This document shows, in pieces, positions 1 to 11,275 of a stretch of 64,000 bases of DNA (position 1 is its first letter; the number at the start of each line of letters is the position of its first letter). Under the pieces are notes generated by a model that was given only the letters and a program-made list of their open reading frames with translations, did not search any database and was not told where the DNA came from. The DNA comes from Undaria pinnatifida. Taxonomy: Eukaryota > Sar > Phaeophyceae > Laminariales > Alariaceae. Both the position numbers and the translations under genes were made by a program. The stretch is taken from contig JABAKD010000023.1 of the NCBI GenBank assembly GCA_012845835.1, positions 19,950,691 to 20,014,690 of the forward strand, written 5' to 3'.

Positions 1-520
1 GCATGGGATATCTGGCACCAGGTTAAAAGTGTGTGTAGTTGGGATACCCTAGCACAGAACTATTGGCAAGTTGGGGGTTCAAATCACGACGATCACTAGC
101 ATCCCGATACCGACCATTTTTCTTCGCCAAGTGATATGCTAGCACAGCGGTGAGCGGTAGTAAGGTTTTGATACCCTCGCATTGAAGTAGCAGCAGCTGT
201 GGTCGTGGCGGTAGTAGTGGGAATAGCAGTACTGTGTTAACGTACGCCTGTGACTCGCCGTGCATGGGATGTTCGGTGATGGTGTCGTGCTCATGCATCA
301 TTTTTATATTAATAACAATGAAATCTGCTGCACTTCACTTTTCTGCAGGCTTTCATGCCAGATTGGAGATTGGTTAAACATTTGGCTTTGCCTAACTATT
401 CCGGTTATTAGTTTCATTTGTTAACTTTCCCCATTATTTGTTTACCTTACTATGCTACCCTGTTCTGAATTTACTTCAACCCCTTGGCAGTACGTTCTGT
501 CACCTTCTATGTTTTCTTCA
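1..520. other. No gene recognised; tRNA-like B-box near the start
   Basis: I see no convincing coding frame. A Pol III B-box-like sequence, GGTTCAAATC, lies at about 76-85 on the plus strand, 25-35 bases after a weak A-box-like stretch. No complete cloverleaf can be drawn. It is most likely the decayed head of a tRNA-derived SINE, or chance. Confidence 0.2.
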
Positions 521-522
521 AT

Positions 523-637
523 CCCTTGGCAGCACGTAGTGCCTTTTTGGCCTGATTGCCCTTCACATTACCGACCATGCCGGGCATGCGAGGAGCCGCA
601 GGCGGGCGTGAGCCCACCGCGGCCAAGTCCCCCTTGA
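523..637 (+). repeat. Diverged copy of the structured-3'-terminus repeat
   Basis: It starts with CCCTTGGCAGCACG followed by a short hairpin-forming stretch, then a GC-rich hairpin-like segment, and ends near GGCCAAGTCCCCCTTGAA. This order (CTTGGCA, hairpin, GC hairpin, AAGTCCCCTTG) is that of the better copies at 49705-49874 and 38022-38160. It is strongly diverged, so family membership is inferred. A second CCCTTGGCAG at about 480 may be a partial duplicate. Confidence 0.35.
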
Positions 638-642
638 AATTA

Positions 643-712
643 GCTTAACAACGTCGGCTGTGAGCTAGACCAATTTAGGGTCGATACTCATCTTCGCAAG
701 CTGCGTAATACG
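643..712 (-). repeat. Fragment of a short MITE-like repeat
   Basis: Read on the minus strand it contains ACGCAGCTTGCGAAGATGAG, then a degenerate middle, then CTCACAGCCGACG. The same order occurs in the 130-bp insertion at 62441-62570 and in fragments near 20345-20435 and 55305-55400. No terminal repeats are visible in this copy. Confidence 0.45.
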
Positions 713-714
713 TT

Positions 715-1735
715 TCATGCAGGGTTTACGTTAACTATTTCTGGTGGTATACGTACTTTGTTAATCCGTTACATTGTTTATATAGTTTTACTACTGCGTG
801 TATGTGATATTTTTGCTGTCAACACTGACGAATCATAACAACTTACGACCTTGGGATGTACGCGTACTAGTAGCTACCATATAACAATTTGCTGTTGATG
901 TTCACTGTGATAACACCCGTAGAAGGAGTCGCATGTATTCAAAAGGACGATAGATATTTTGTTGTTGTCTCACCTTAACTCTTGTGAAACATCTAGAGTC
1001 CGTGGTCACACAAAGGTGCTGGAGCCCTAGGAAGATCCGAAAAATCAAATGAAATGAAAAATCGTCCTGGAAATACTACGCTTTCCCGTCTAAAAACGCA
1101 CGATACGAAGGCGCACAAGTGGAATGATTCAATGTGCAAACTGTACTCACATGGCCGCGGGTATCCACTCAACTACGGCATAGAGTTCCCCCGTTCCCAC
1201 TTTAAACAAACTCGCGGCTACAAACTACAGCGGTTGGGCTGCTTGCACCGTACGAACCGCACGGTAATCAAGAGCACAGACGAACGCGCCTGCCGTCTGG
1301 AGTGCTGTCAGTGACGACCCGCGAGCATGCAGTGAAAAAAGAGCAATCAAACCAATAACAACCATACAAATATCAATGATCGCCCCGTCTTCCCGGGTTA
1401 TCCGACAGGTTGCAGCGCAGCTACGACGGTCATGCCTGAAATTGAAATTGCGGGGGGTCGTTCCCCATGAAGGGTATACAACTCTACCAACTCTACAAAA
1501 CCAGTGACGTAAGTAACATGTTGTACTACTGCCTCGTTAAAAAACTCTGAAAAAAGACGATCGCTGCTCTTGTGATGATGGTGTGCGTGCGGGTCGTGGG
1601 TCTCCGTGTGCCATCCTCCTGCTGTGGTTCTCCATGGCCGCCTCATCGCCTTAGCTCACTTGGCCTGCTCATTCGCACTTGCTCTCTTTGACGCTCATTC
1701 CCAATCGGTTCCCCTTCTCCCCCGTCCCAAAAGAC
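715..1735. other. Unassigned region
   Basis: No reading frame here has a recognisable domain. The longest frames (about 80-86 codons on either strand) show no family motifs and I regard them as chance. The right part could hold the N-terminal half of the Helitron protein that begins to be recognisable at about 1740, but I cannot align it. Confidence 0.3.
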
Positions 1736-1739
1736 AAAA

Positions 1740-4060
1740 TGCTCCTCGCAGCTTGCGGTGCTGATCTGAAAAACAAACGTTTTCGTTCAGGAAGAGTTCG
1801 ATCCGTCTCTTCCCCGCCCGTCGACGCTCAGTCGCCCTCCTCCTCCGTGTAATCGATTGTAAAGGCAGCGGCCCTGACACACTCAATGAAATCGACAAAC
1901 AGGTCTGGGCCCAACTACCGTCCGAAGATATTGCAGGCGGACTCCTGCGTGAACGAGTCTAAAAATTATGGTGCACAGACCGTGCGGGGGTCGCAACGTA
2001 GACTCTGTTTGCATGGGAAGCAATCGCAAAACAGGCGAAAAATATTGCAACAAGCACTATCCTCGACCCTTTAGAACGACCGCGGGCGTCAACGACAAAT
2101 CTGGCCTGGCAGAATACAGACGTACAGATAACGGCGACAACCCGACCATTCGTCAGACGGAGGAAGGAGGAAGGAGAAGGGAGAGACGTCCCCATCGGTA
2201 ATAAATGGAGTGCCGTACAATGCCTACTTACTGCTGCTTCTTGCGTGAAGTACCTTTTAAAGCACGTGACAAAAGGTGCAGACATGGCAAAGTCCAGGAT
2301 TGCGGGCGTTTCTAGTGAAATTATACAGTATAGCAAAACACGATACATCTCAGCAGCGGAGGCAACCTGACGTTTACTTGGTTACCATGTTATAAACCGT
2401 ACGCCTGCGGTATCTCTCATGCATGCGCACCTCAGACGAGAAAACAACGTTTTCCCGGCAAACGCAACTCCGGCCCAACAGCAGTTTGCTGCGCAGAACT
2501 CGGTTTCAGATCTCATGGGATACTTTGGCAGGCCTGCAAACACACCATTCGACGAACTATCGTTGCTGGACCACTTTGAATCGTACATGATAACTAGGGG
2601 GGAAAAAATATCAACCCGTCCCTACTGCAGCGCCGCTGGTAATATGCTAGATGCTCATGGTAACGTCGTATCGCGAAATGTATGCAGGTTGCAATTCCAG
2701 AATCCTGTCGTTGAGACTTTTACTACCTCCGTCTAATTCACGAAGTAGCCGGTAGGTCATTTGATAAGCTGCATACTGTGACTGACCGACAAGGGGTCGT
2801 CGTTGAACACGCTACTTTTCATGACGCTGCTAGAGCACGTGGATTAATATCTGGACAAGAAGAATTTTTTTTTTGCAAGGAAGAAGCCGCCGTCTTCCAC
2901 ATGTCCCACCAACTACGCGGACGTTTGTTCACTCTTATCCAAAACGGCGGCCCGGCGCCGAGACCATGAGTAGATTATCAGGACGCTCATTGAAGACTTA
3001 CTGTTCAGACTAGATAGAGATGCCGCCATTGGCGAAACCTTACGCTTCATTGACCTTAAACTGCAACCACACGGCAAGAACAACAACCAAGTAAATCTCC
3101 CTGAAGCCAGTCATCGGCAAAATGAGTATCAACGGATGCTAACTGCTTTTAAACCAGAGGGCGAAACGCTGTACACAGATACTAACGAACCATTTCTTAT
3201 TATAGAACAGCGTGCACGTAGTGTTTACGGAACTGTCGTTGATGCAGGGACGAACAACCTTCCACGACCTTTCAAGATAGACACGCCGGCTGGTACAAGT
3301 ACAACATTCACGGAAAAGGTGATAGCCGCCCGTTAGAGAGGTCAAGGTAAAGTTGTGTTGATTATCGCTTCTACTGGTATTGCCGCTCTCCAGCTTCCCG
3401 GTGGTTGGACTGCCCATTCGATGTTTAAACGACCCCTGAACAACATTGTTGGTTCTGGTGCTGCTTGTCACGTTAAAGGAGATTCTCAGCGTGCCGAGCT
3501 CATCAGGGAACGCGACTTGATAACATTTGATGAAATTTGCATCATGCATAAATACTGTGTTGAAGCGCATGAAATCACGTTTCGTGATCTAATGGGAAAC
3601 GCTATTATATTTGGTGGGAAAACCATTGTGATGAGTGGGGGCTGGCGGCAGACTTCCCCAATCGTTCAGTTCGGGTCTGCAGCAGACAGCGTCGAGGCTT
3701 TTTTTTAACACCAGCAACCTGTGGCCGGACATTGTGCGTATGTATGCGTTTAACTATATCTTAAAGAGATAAAGACGACGCGCCATACGTTTCCTTTGTG
3801 CGAGCAATTGGCGAGGGGCGCCAGCCAAACTCGCGCTTTCCTGATGGCACGAAGATGACCCCCCTTACTAATTCCCACGAAGAAAGTACAGACGATCATT
3901 TTACCCTTCAATATACGACTGAGTTCGAAGATTTGGTAGCATTTGTGTACCCTGACTTGAGCGAAGACACACGCTTGCTGAACGACCGTACAGTCGTTCC
4001 CGCGTTGGGCTTTCTCTACAAGAGTATGTTCAGAGATCTGCTTCGGTTGGAATTAGGTTG
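1740..4060 (+). pseudogene. Decayed Helitron Rep-helicase (RepHel) relic
   Basis: Helitron proteins join an HUH rolling-circle nickase to a PIF1-type helicase. Pieces of both appear in the right order in changing plus frames. The Rep part includes HRPCGG...CNKHYPRPF (about 1971-2075), YRRTDNGDN (about 2120), PYNAYLLL and KYLLKHVTKGADMAK (about 2248-2290). The linker follows: SDLMGYFGRP (about 2505) and a segment around 2778-2960 with the family's QLRxLF pattern. The helicase part has a Walker A region read as TPAGTSTTF (3283-3309), TGIAALQLPGG, LITFDE (about 3517), GGWRQT (about 3640), and an IGEG...VYPDLSED...LLNDRTVVP tail to about 4010. At least five frame changes and several stops separate the pieces. 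The invariant Walker A lysine is gone, and the second tyrosine of the YxxxY nickase motif reads His (2263), so even a repaired frame would look inactive. The C-terminal helicase motifs are missing; a local repeat takes over after 4000. Confidence 0.85.
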
Positions 4061-4400
4061 GTGTTCCATGTTGTCTTTTGAATCAAACAGTCGTTCCCGT
4101 GTTTGTATGTCCAGAAATCTGCTCCGGTTCGAATAAAGTTGGTGTTACATGTTTCGAATTTTCTTAGATTGATTGTTGGGGGTGTTGCCTTCCTTGGAGT
4201 GTCTGAGACGTACGAGGTTGATGCAACTTCGTTTTTGTTGGTTGTCAGGGGTTTCTCTTCCTTTTTTTAAAGTCCGAAATCTGAGTGTACTGGAAATACG
4301 CTTGTAAACCGAACAGTCGTTTCCGCGTTTTGTTTCCAACCCTAAGAATTTGTCCAGAGTTCTGCTTCAGTTAGAATGAGGTTGGTGTTACATTAAGTGT
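3990..4400 (+). repeat. Three imperfect tandem copies at the Helitron relic's end
   Basis: A unit with AGTCGTTCCCGCGTT, then an AGATCTGCTTCGGTT-like block, then GGTTGGTGTTACATG occurs at about 3995-4070, 4087-4150 and 4312-4395. The first copy overlaps the last recognisable Helitron codons, so part of the helicase tail appears to have been duplicated after the element decayed. A further two-copy repeat of about 30 bp (TACGGGTATTTCC...GGGTAGTTA) lies at about 4502-4560. Confidence 0.5.
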
Positions 4401-4724
4401 AAGCTCTTAAATCGAACGAAAATTTCCGCTTTATACTCAGCAGTGTGATTGCTGCTTCTGGTGGCTTGACGTTTGTCATGTTTATTATTCCCTTTGCTAT
4501 AATTACGGGTATTTCCCTTCGTTGGGTAGTTACGGGTATTTCCTTCGTTGGGTAGTTATGCACTCTGTGTAATTTATGCTCGTGGAACGAATGTTCGTTA
4601 TTGGAGCCATTCTCAGTTCTGGGGCAAGGGCGCCTCGACACTCATCCAGGGATAATATTAATTAAAAATAATAACGATGTCCGTCAGCCGGGCACCGAGT
4701 CACCAGGCGTCGCTACAGCGCATT

Positions 4725-4881
4725 ATTCATCGTTCCGACTATTACTCTTTCCCGTCGGGGATTTGGCCAACATTTGTCACGGGCCCTTGGCATCGAAAAA
4801 CGTCGTTTTCTGTTAAATGTCACCTGCGGGCATTAGTTTCGTCGGCGGCCCTCGCTAGGCCGCGGGCGGAGCCCCCTTGTA
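4725..4881 (+). repeat. Structured-3'-terminus repeat, subfamily I
   Basis: It aligns by eye with 49705-49874 and with the minus strand of 38022-38160. Shared blocks are CCCTTGGCATCG, a small A/T-capped hairpin, CACCTGCGGGCATT, a GC-rich hairpin (stem GCGGCC/GGCCGC) and the 3' end GCGGAGCCCCCTTGTA. The 5' boundary is uncertain. Confidence 0.65.
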
Positions 4882-5057
4882 GATATTATTAGCATTATGC
4901 TGTAGATAAAAGACTTCGCCTGGCTCGCATTTTGGTTTTCTACGCTCTCAGAACTTCTCAGACGCCAAACTTGTCGGATCGCTTTCAACGGAATTTCGCT
5001 AAGGGTTCTGAAGCGCTCTCAGAGGTCACGAGGTAGTACGTTTCTTCGTTTCTTTTT

Positions 5058-5395
5058 TCCAATTGACTTGCGTCTGACGTGCGTATGCGTAGTCATAGGT
5101 ACTACGTGTAATATATACGTGGCAGTCTTTCCTGGGTGGCAAGCGGTATAGTCAGTTTTTCCAGGCGCAAGTAGTAAGAATTATGCACCAGTATGGACTT
5201 GGCACATTGTACGCTGACTCCCGATTTCCCTTTTAAATGTTTCTGGCGGAGGAATGAATTGCGTCAGCTGTGATATATGCGTGCACCACCTTTGGTTTGT
5301 TCATGTTTTTCCCTGGGGCATTCCTCAGCTCCAGAGTGACTGGAGCCTGTCCTGTGACCACGGACTTGATTATGCGAGTTAATGTGAGCAAAACA
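5058..5395 (+). repeat. LINE 3'-UTR copy
   Basis: It closely resembles the 3' ends of the two LINE copies at 26560-28009 and 41742-43217. It begins at TTGACTTGCGTCTG, runs through TGGAGCCTGTCCTGTGACCA, and ends GCGAGTTAATGTGAGCAAAAC before an (AAC)-like tail. No protein-coding LINE sequence precedes it, so it is a heavily 5'-truncated copy or a piece of the adjacent array. Confidence 0.65.
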
Positions 5396-6730
5396 GCAAC
5401 AACGTCCCAATTTTCACTTTTTATATATATATTTTTCGGGCGGAGGCATGAACTGCTTCATCAGCTATTACATATGCGTGGACCACCTTTGGTTTTGTCG
5501 CGTGTTCTCCCTGGGGTATTCCTTCACTCCAGAGTAACTACTCCACTCCAGAGTGACTGGAGCCTGTCCTGTCACCACGTACTTGTATTATGCGAGTTAA
5601 TGAGAGAACAACAACAGCAACGTGCGTTTTATTTAAAATATACACCAGCTGTGAGATGGAGATGGGGTATTCTTTGCACTTTCTCTTACTACTGCTCTTT
5701 TATACCGGTTTCTATTAAAAGTAACCATCTGGCGGAAAACGGAATTTTGCTGGGCTCTCACAGGTCACGAGGTAGTGCGTCCCGATTTTTCACTTTCTTG
5801 ATATATATTTTCGGCGGAGGCATGAATTGCTTCATCAGCTATGGTATACGCGTGGACAACCTTTGGTTTGCTTGCGTTTATTTCTGGGGTATTCCTCCAC
5901 TTCAGAGTGACTGGAGCCTGTCCCGTGACCACGTATTATGCGAGTTGAAGTGAGAACAACAACAACGTGCGTTTATGTTGAATGTGCCAGCCGGGAACAT
6001 ACACCAGCTGTGAAATCGAGATCAGGTATTCTTTTTGAACTTTCTCTTACCGCTATTTTATACCGGTCTCCAGCAAAAGTCAACAGCTGGCGGAAAACGT
6101 GATTTCACTAAGGGTTCTGAAGGGCTCTCACAGAACACGATGTAGTACGTTTCGATTTTTGACTTTTTTTATACTTTGCTGGCGGAGGCATGAACTGCTT
6201 CATATCACCTATGGTATAAGCGTGGACCACCTTTGGTTTGCTTGTGTTTTTTCCCTTGGGTATTCCTCCACTCCAGAGTGACTGGAGCCGGTCCTGTGAC
6301 CATGTACTTGGTTACGCGAGTTAATGTGAGAACAATTGCGTGCGTTTTTGTTAAAAATATACACCAAAATACGCACAAAACTATGATATCGAGATCGGGT
6401 AATATTTTTTTCTGCTTTCTCTTACCGCTATTTTATACCGATCTCCAACAAACGTCACCATCTGGCGGAAAACGGAATTTTCGCTAAGGGTTCTGAAGGG
6501 CTCTCACAGGTCGCGAGGTAATATGCCCCGATTTTTCCCTTTTTTAAAAAATATTTTTCTGGCGGAGCCATGAATTGCTGCATCAGCTATGTTATGTGCG
6601 TGGACCACTTTTGGTTCGTGTGTGTTTCTCCTTTGGGTATTCCTCCACTCGAGAATGACTGCAGCCTGTCCTGTGACCACGTATTTGATTGTGCGAGTTA
6701 ATGTGAGAACAATAACAGCAACGCGTTTTT
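5396..6730 (+). repeat. Satellite of LINE 3' tails, unit about 375 bp
   Basis: The block GGCGGAGGCATGAATTGC and the downstream TGACTGGAGCCTGTCC, GCGAGTTAATGTGAGAAC and (CAA)n recur at about 5445, 5821, 6191 and 6569, spaced 370-378 bases. Between them each unit has CATCTGGCGGAAAACG and GCTCTCACAGGTC. The right half of each unit is the 3' tail of the LINE found complete at 26560 and 41742. The left half is not in those LINE copies. Short plus-strand frames inside are incidental. Confidence 0.7.
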
Positions 6731-7194
6731 GTGTTAAAATACACACCAAAATACACACCAGCTGTGAGATCAAAATCGAGTATTCGTTTTTTCATACTTT
6801 CAATATTGACTTGGTACCCTGAGTCAACATGCCTACTCATGTACGAAACCCCTTGGTGACGTGTCAACGTTCCTCGGGGGATCCGACCCCTCTCGAGGAC
6901 CTTGGTATCGCTACGTTGGCTGTGGTCCGCCGAGGGTCTCCGATATTGTATGTCTTCCGCTGCGAGGAGTTGTTCCCCCGCCAGCGGACCCCATGTCACC
7001 CGTTGTCTGACAAAAATACTGCAACACACCACTACCACCACTACTACCACTTCTGACCGCCATTACTCACCAATATGCAGGAACGGAGGCAGCCAACGCG
7101 AACGCATGAAGCAGCACCAAGTCCGCGGACGCGTTCGATGGCTACGACGAGCAGTGCTCAGCTGGAAGAACTACTGTGTCAGTTAGGTCGTGTC
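6731..7194. other. Unassigned; short ACC/ACT repeat
   Basis: Nothing recognisable. A short (CAC/TAC)n stretch sits near 7025-7050. Open frames of 75-119 codons that run on into the minisatellite carry no domain signature. Confidence 0.3.
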
Positions 7195-7490
7195 CAAAAT
7201 TGCCCTGTGCCCGTAGTCGGTTGTATAAGCAAACTGTCTATCGTACAACATTGTCACATGCCCGTAGTGCGGTGTAGCAGAACAGTGTTTGTCCTGCAAC
7301 TTTGTACGTGTCCGGAGTGGGAAGCAGCAGAACAAGGCTTTTTTTCTGGCAATAATGTCACGTGTCTGCAGGAGTATAGTGTGTGGTACGATAAGCAGGA
7401 AAGTGATTTGCCTGCAAAGTGTCCATGTCCGTGATGGGTTGTAGCAGAAGAAGTATTCCTCTTGCTACAATGCCACATATTCTTGTATGC
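7195..7490. repeat. Diverged minisatellite, period about 51-53 bp
   Basis: Units begin CAAxxTTGyCxxxTGyCCGTAG at 7195, 7246, 7297, 7350, 7415 and 7468. Their lengths are 51, 51, 53, 65 and 53 bases, with the last one partial. Each has a CAGAACAGT-like or CAGAAGAAG-like middle. A plus-strand frame is open through most of it but shows no amino-acid conservation beyond what the repeat imposes. Confidence 0.7.
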
Positions 7491-9029
7491 CACATATTCT
7501 TGTATGCTGAGAATGATAATGGTACTGCATGTGGGTATTATTAGTAGGCGAAGGCAAATGTCTACCGCGTACTTCTCGGTACGTCGCTGCTGACTATCAG
7601 TCAGCGTGTGCTAAACTTTCGAACTAGTCACAAAGAAGTACTCGCGGTCCTGCTGTCTTGCGGCAGCTCGTAGTTTTGTCGATGGTGATGCTCCTTTGTC
7701 GTCTAGCCGCTTGTCTTGCGACCAAGCACCTGCCTAATAAAAATGATATCGAAAAGCACGAAAACATATTATAAGTTATATCGTGTCCCTGTCTCGCCGA
7801 GTGCGAAATATCGTCGATGCCATTGCGTCCTGCGACTACCGTACTGTCATGTCAAGTTTTCGCAAGCATACTTGCATGTAATCGTTACTTGAATTCTACC
7901 AGGTATTTACAGCACTAAGTGTTGTACTGGTACACTTGTCCCCCTTTGTTCTGTTTGTCTCGCGGTCAGCATTGCCATCCGTGTCAAATCGACAGCGCAA
8001 GCACCCAAGCTACCCACAGAACTTTTAAGCGAAAAAAACAGGCTGAGAATATCACAATCGTCCAGAGCGTTAACACCGTTCAAACGCGTCGACCCAGCAG
8101 CAGTACTCACGCTGTGCACGAAGCACCGTGCCCTGTCCTTTCCTTGTCCATGTGAGACTAGACTGAGGCACCAGAGTGCTGTACCAACTTGTGTTTCTAT
8201 TCAGTTGATGCCTTTCAATTCAATTTGCCCGTTTCCGGTGTTGACACTCAATTGATTTTGTACGACATGTTTTGTCCCGCCAATACGACGGCACACGTTC
8301 CGTACAAACGTTATTGTAAACACAAACACCAAGTGTCCATTCGGACCCTTTAGGTCAATATTATAATGTTTTCGTTGTTCTCAAGAAAAACAAGTTCCGG
8401 AAGAGTCAAAGAATTATGTGAATTGTCGGAAAAATATGGATACGAATCTCGAAACGAATTAATAGTAGATTTTTTTTTCCGCGCTTTTGTATAAAACGGT
8501 CTGCATACGTAATCAAATACACATACGTACATGTATGACGACTGGGGTTAGTGGTGTCATACCTTCACGCCAACGGCGGTAGGTTTTCGATCGCGTACTT
8601 TCGTTACTGATACCAGTATCGATACGGTACTTCTGATGGTTCAGCAGTACCACCCTGGCAAACCCATCATTTCATCAAGCCATGGTAATGACCGACCTTT
8701 AATATGTCTTGGTCACGTCCACGAATTCTGTCCACCTCCTGAGCGTTTAGAAACATCTGCGCTTACCATTGAACAAAACACATTACGTGTTGCGGTCCCG
8801 CGCGATGCGCTTAGTAGGAGAAACGAAGTACCAAAAGAATTGTCACGACTTGCGAAGTCATTTCGGTCATGTCAAGTCAGTGCAAGTAACGTCGCCGTAC
8901 GAGTTCATTCAACGACGTGACCAGGGAGCCGATCAGGAACAACTAAACTCAACTCAATCGAGGCACCTGCCACCCACAAACAAGAGCTCGCACGCATACA
9001 CATACAACACTACACAACACACCTAGCAT
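7491..9029. other. Unassigned region
   Basis: I find no recognisable gene. Frames of 60-94 codons on both strands have no family motif. An ACCAGGTATT motif of the kind scattered through the window is at about 7900. Confidence 0.3.
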
Positions 9030-9461
9030 GACCTGCTCTCGTTTTGGCCAACGAGGAGCAGCCAGTCTACTCGAACATGGCCCGCGTGGCTCGCGTACTG
9101 CTCTGTGCCGATGTCTTCTGCCGCCCTGGAGAGGGACTTTCGCACTGCCGGGCGTCTCATTACGGGTTCCCGGAGAAGCCTATCGGCGGCCTACGCGGAA
9201 ATGGTCATGTTCCTCAACGGACACATCAAACACATTCCCATCGAAGTGCCGGCTCTCTCAACTGAGCAGGCGCTCCAGGCCGTACCTCGCCGTCTCTTCA
9301 ACCCGAAGGCAGAGGTGGCCGCCCTTTCTGCGGGCGAGGCGGGGTCTGTGGTAGAAGCGGGCGTGGACGCCCACTACGATGAGTACAGGGAGGCGGGGTC
9401 TGCGGGCGAAGAGGGCGTTAACGCCGGCTGCGGCGACTCCGCAAGGGAAGGCTCGGACTAG
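9030..9461 (+). pseudogene. hAT transposase C-terminal (dimerisation domain) fragment
   Basis: The frame at 9105-9461 reads VPMSSAALERDFRTAGRLI then SLSAAYAEMVMFLNG. This is the hAT C-terminal dimerisation pattern (SSAxxERxFSxAGxLI...R..L....E.L.FL.xN). Just upstream, in a different frame, NMARVARVLLC supplies the expected preceding segment, so a single-base frameshift lies near 9105. The tail after about residue 65 is rich in Ala, Glu and Gly and looks degenerate. No BED finger or catalytic residues are present upstream, so this is an isolated 3' fragment. It is a different hAT lineage from the one at 11.3-15.1 kb, whose dimerisation domain reads ESERLFSCAGNIVTKNRNNL. Confidence 0.75.
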
Positions 9462-9944
9462 AAGCCTTGGGGATGAATGGGGGGCAACGGTAGATCTTCT
9501 GTGCTGTTGTTATGTATCTGCGTGTTCGTCTCGTTTTTACTTTTTTGGGGGCAATGCAGATGATTTTTTTCTTTCTGCCTCTTGCGTTGTTGGAGGGATG
9601 GGGATGCAAAAATTTTCAAATGCTGCTGATGTGTGTCAATATGGCCACAATGACTACTGCTGCTGGTATGCGTTCAATGGAGGTGAATGCTAATGCTGTG
9701 ATATGCGTAGGGAGAACGGAAGTCAACATACCAGGTATAAATATCAACTACAAAAGCATCCCAGGTATACTTTTTTTGACGTTGAAAGGCAGTACGATAC
9801 TGTCGCACGTACCGACGTTTAAGTTTCACCTGGATGGTGAGCTGTATAACCTACATTCGCACTCGTCCCGGAGGCCAGGTTTGTTCATCTACACATCTAA
9901 GCAATTGCATGTTTTGCCCTGAAAGAGCTACAACGAGCTACGTA
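9462..9944. other. Unassigned region
   Basis: A 136-codon plus-strand frame (9512-9922) is present but shows no recognisable motif. TACCAGGTATA motifs occur at about 9729 and 9760. I do not call a gene. Confidence 0.3.
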
Positions 9945-10455
9945 CATGCGCTAGCTCATGGGGTAAGCTATGGAGGATAGTTCATCTGCACGTGTTTTGA
10001 ACGCTTGAGCTTTAGAGGATAGCTCACCTGCACATGTTTTGCCGGCTTGAGCTATAGACGATAGCTCATCTGCACTATTTTCAAAGCTTGAGCTATACAG
10101 GATGACTCATCTGCACATATTTCACCAAGGTGAGCCATAAGATGTACATGAGCTCGCCTATTTGTCCCGGAATGAGCTATATGAGCTACATGAGCTGCAC
10201 ATGTTTCCCCGGCTTGAGCTATAGGCGATAGCTCATCTGCACTTGTTTTGGAAGGGTGAGCTATCATTGATATCTCATCCGAACATGTTTGCCCGGGATG
10301 AGCTATACGAGCTATATGAGCTAGCTCATTTAACCCTGGATGAGCAACAGGAGCTACATGATCCGCACATGTGTTCAATGCTTGAGCTGTAGGCGATAGC
10401 TCATCTGCAAATGTTTTGAGAGCGTGAACTAAAAACGATGGACGAGCTAGCTCAT
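9945..10455. repeat. Minisatellite, 42-bp period, with internal dyads
   Basis: About a dozen imperfect units follow the pattern GAGCTATAGGCGATAGCTCA plus TCTGCACATGTTTTG plus a variable linker ending CTT or GGT. Most units contain the dyad ATAGCTCAT/ATGAGCTAT, so single strands could fold into a series of small hairpins. Some units are truncated to 18-24 bases. The period is a multiple of three, so the minus strand stays open for 108 codons as a 14-residue repeat (AHPGQTCxDE-like). Confidence 0.75.
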
Positions 10456-11275
10456 GAGCTGTCCGGGGTGTGTGAATAATTGTGATTTTGGTGCTTCACT
10501 CAAGTGGGCTTCACAAAAAGTGGGCTTCACTTAAATCATTTCCGTTTGGGAGACTCCAGGCTGAAGCCTGGAGAGTATTGTGATGTTTTGCGTTCCGGCG
10601 TCAGACGTCAGCCGTTACATACGCACGTAGGTATCAAATCTTCGATTTCACAGCTGGAGCGTATTTTTACATTTTTAACATTCGTCCAACGACGGCCACC
10701 ACCCCACCCACAAGCGCTTCCAAAGATACATCGAGATATAAACCGCTATCCGCAAAAATGTCAACAACGAGAACTATGATGATGGTTATACAATACGAGG
10801 TTGGAGCTATTTTAAATGTTAATACCGCGCGCGTTCCGACAGAAGAAGGCTGGTCTTGCCGATGATCGATGCTGTTATCCGACAGTACAGAGATGCCCCA
10901 TGTGTGTATTTTGTAGCGATACGTGCAATACCTTATTATCCCAAAACAGTACGTACGAGCAACAGAGTAGCAGTAATACTCGTGTAATACTCGTAGTGGT
11001 ATCTATAGATGCTCCTGGCATGTGCCAGCCGGAAATACACGCCATTTACCCGCAACTATAGCACCACATCATGTATGTACTGCAACTACAGGTCGTGCAC
11101 CACTAATACTCTTACCTTCACAGCATCATTTGTTTTTATCGTACTATGTACAATTACATTTCCTGGGTGGTATGCGTTGTAGTGGTGGTTTCAGATGCGA
11201 GTCTTGAATCGTATGTACCAGTGTGGGCCTAGCACGTACATAGATTGGCCGAAGCCTTCGAGCTACTGAGTTGGG
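10456..11275. other. Unassigned; MITE-like fragment at about 10600-10690
   Basis: The segment with ATCGATTTCACAGCTGGAG-like sequence near 10635-10665 resembles the short repeat family best seen at 62441-62570. Otherwise I see nothing recognisable. Confidence 0.3.

Noticed and set aside
10052..10378. Protein-coding repeat on the minus strand
   Set aside because: The frame is explained by a 42-bp repeat length divisible by three; listed as an observation only.
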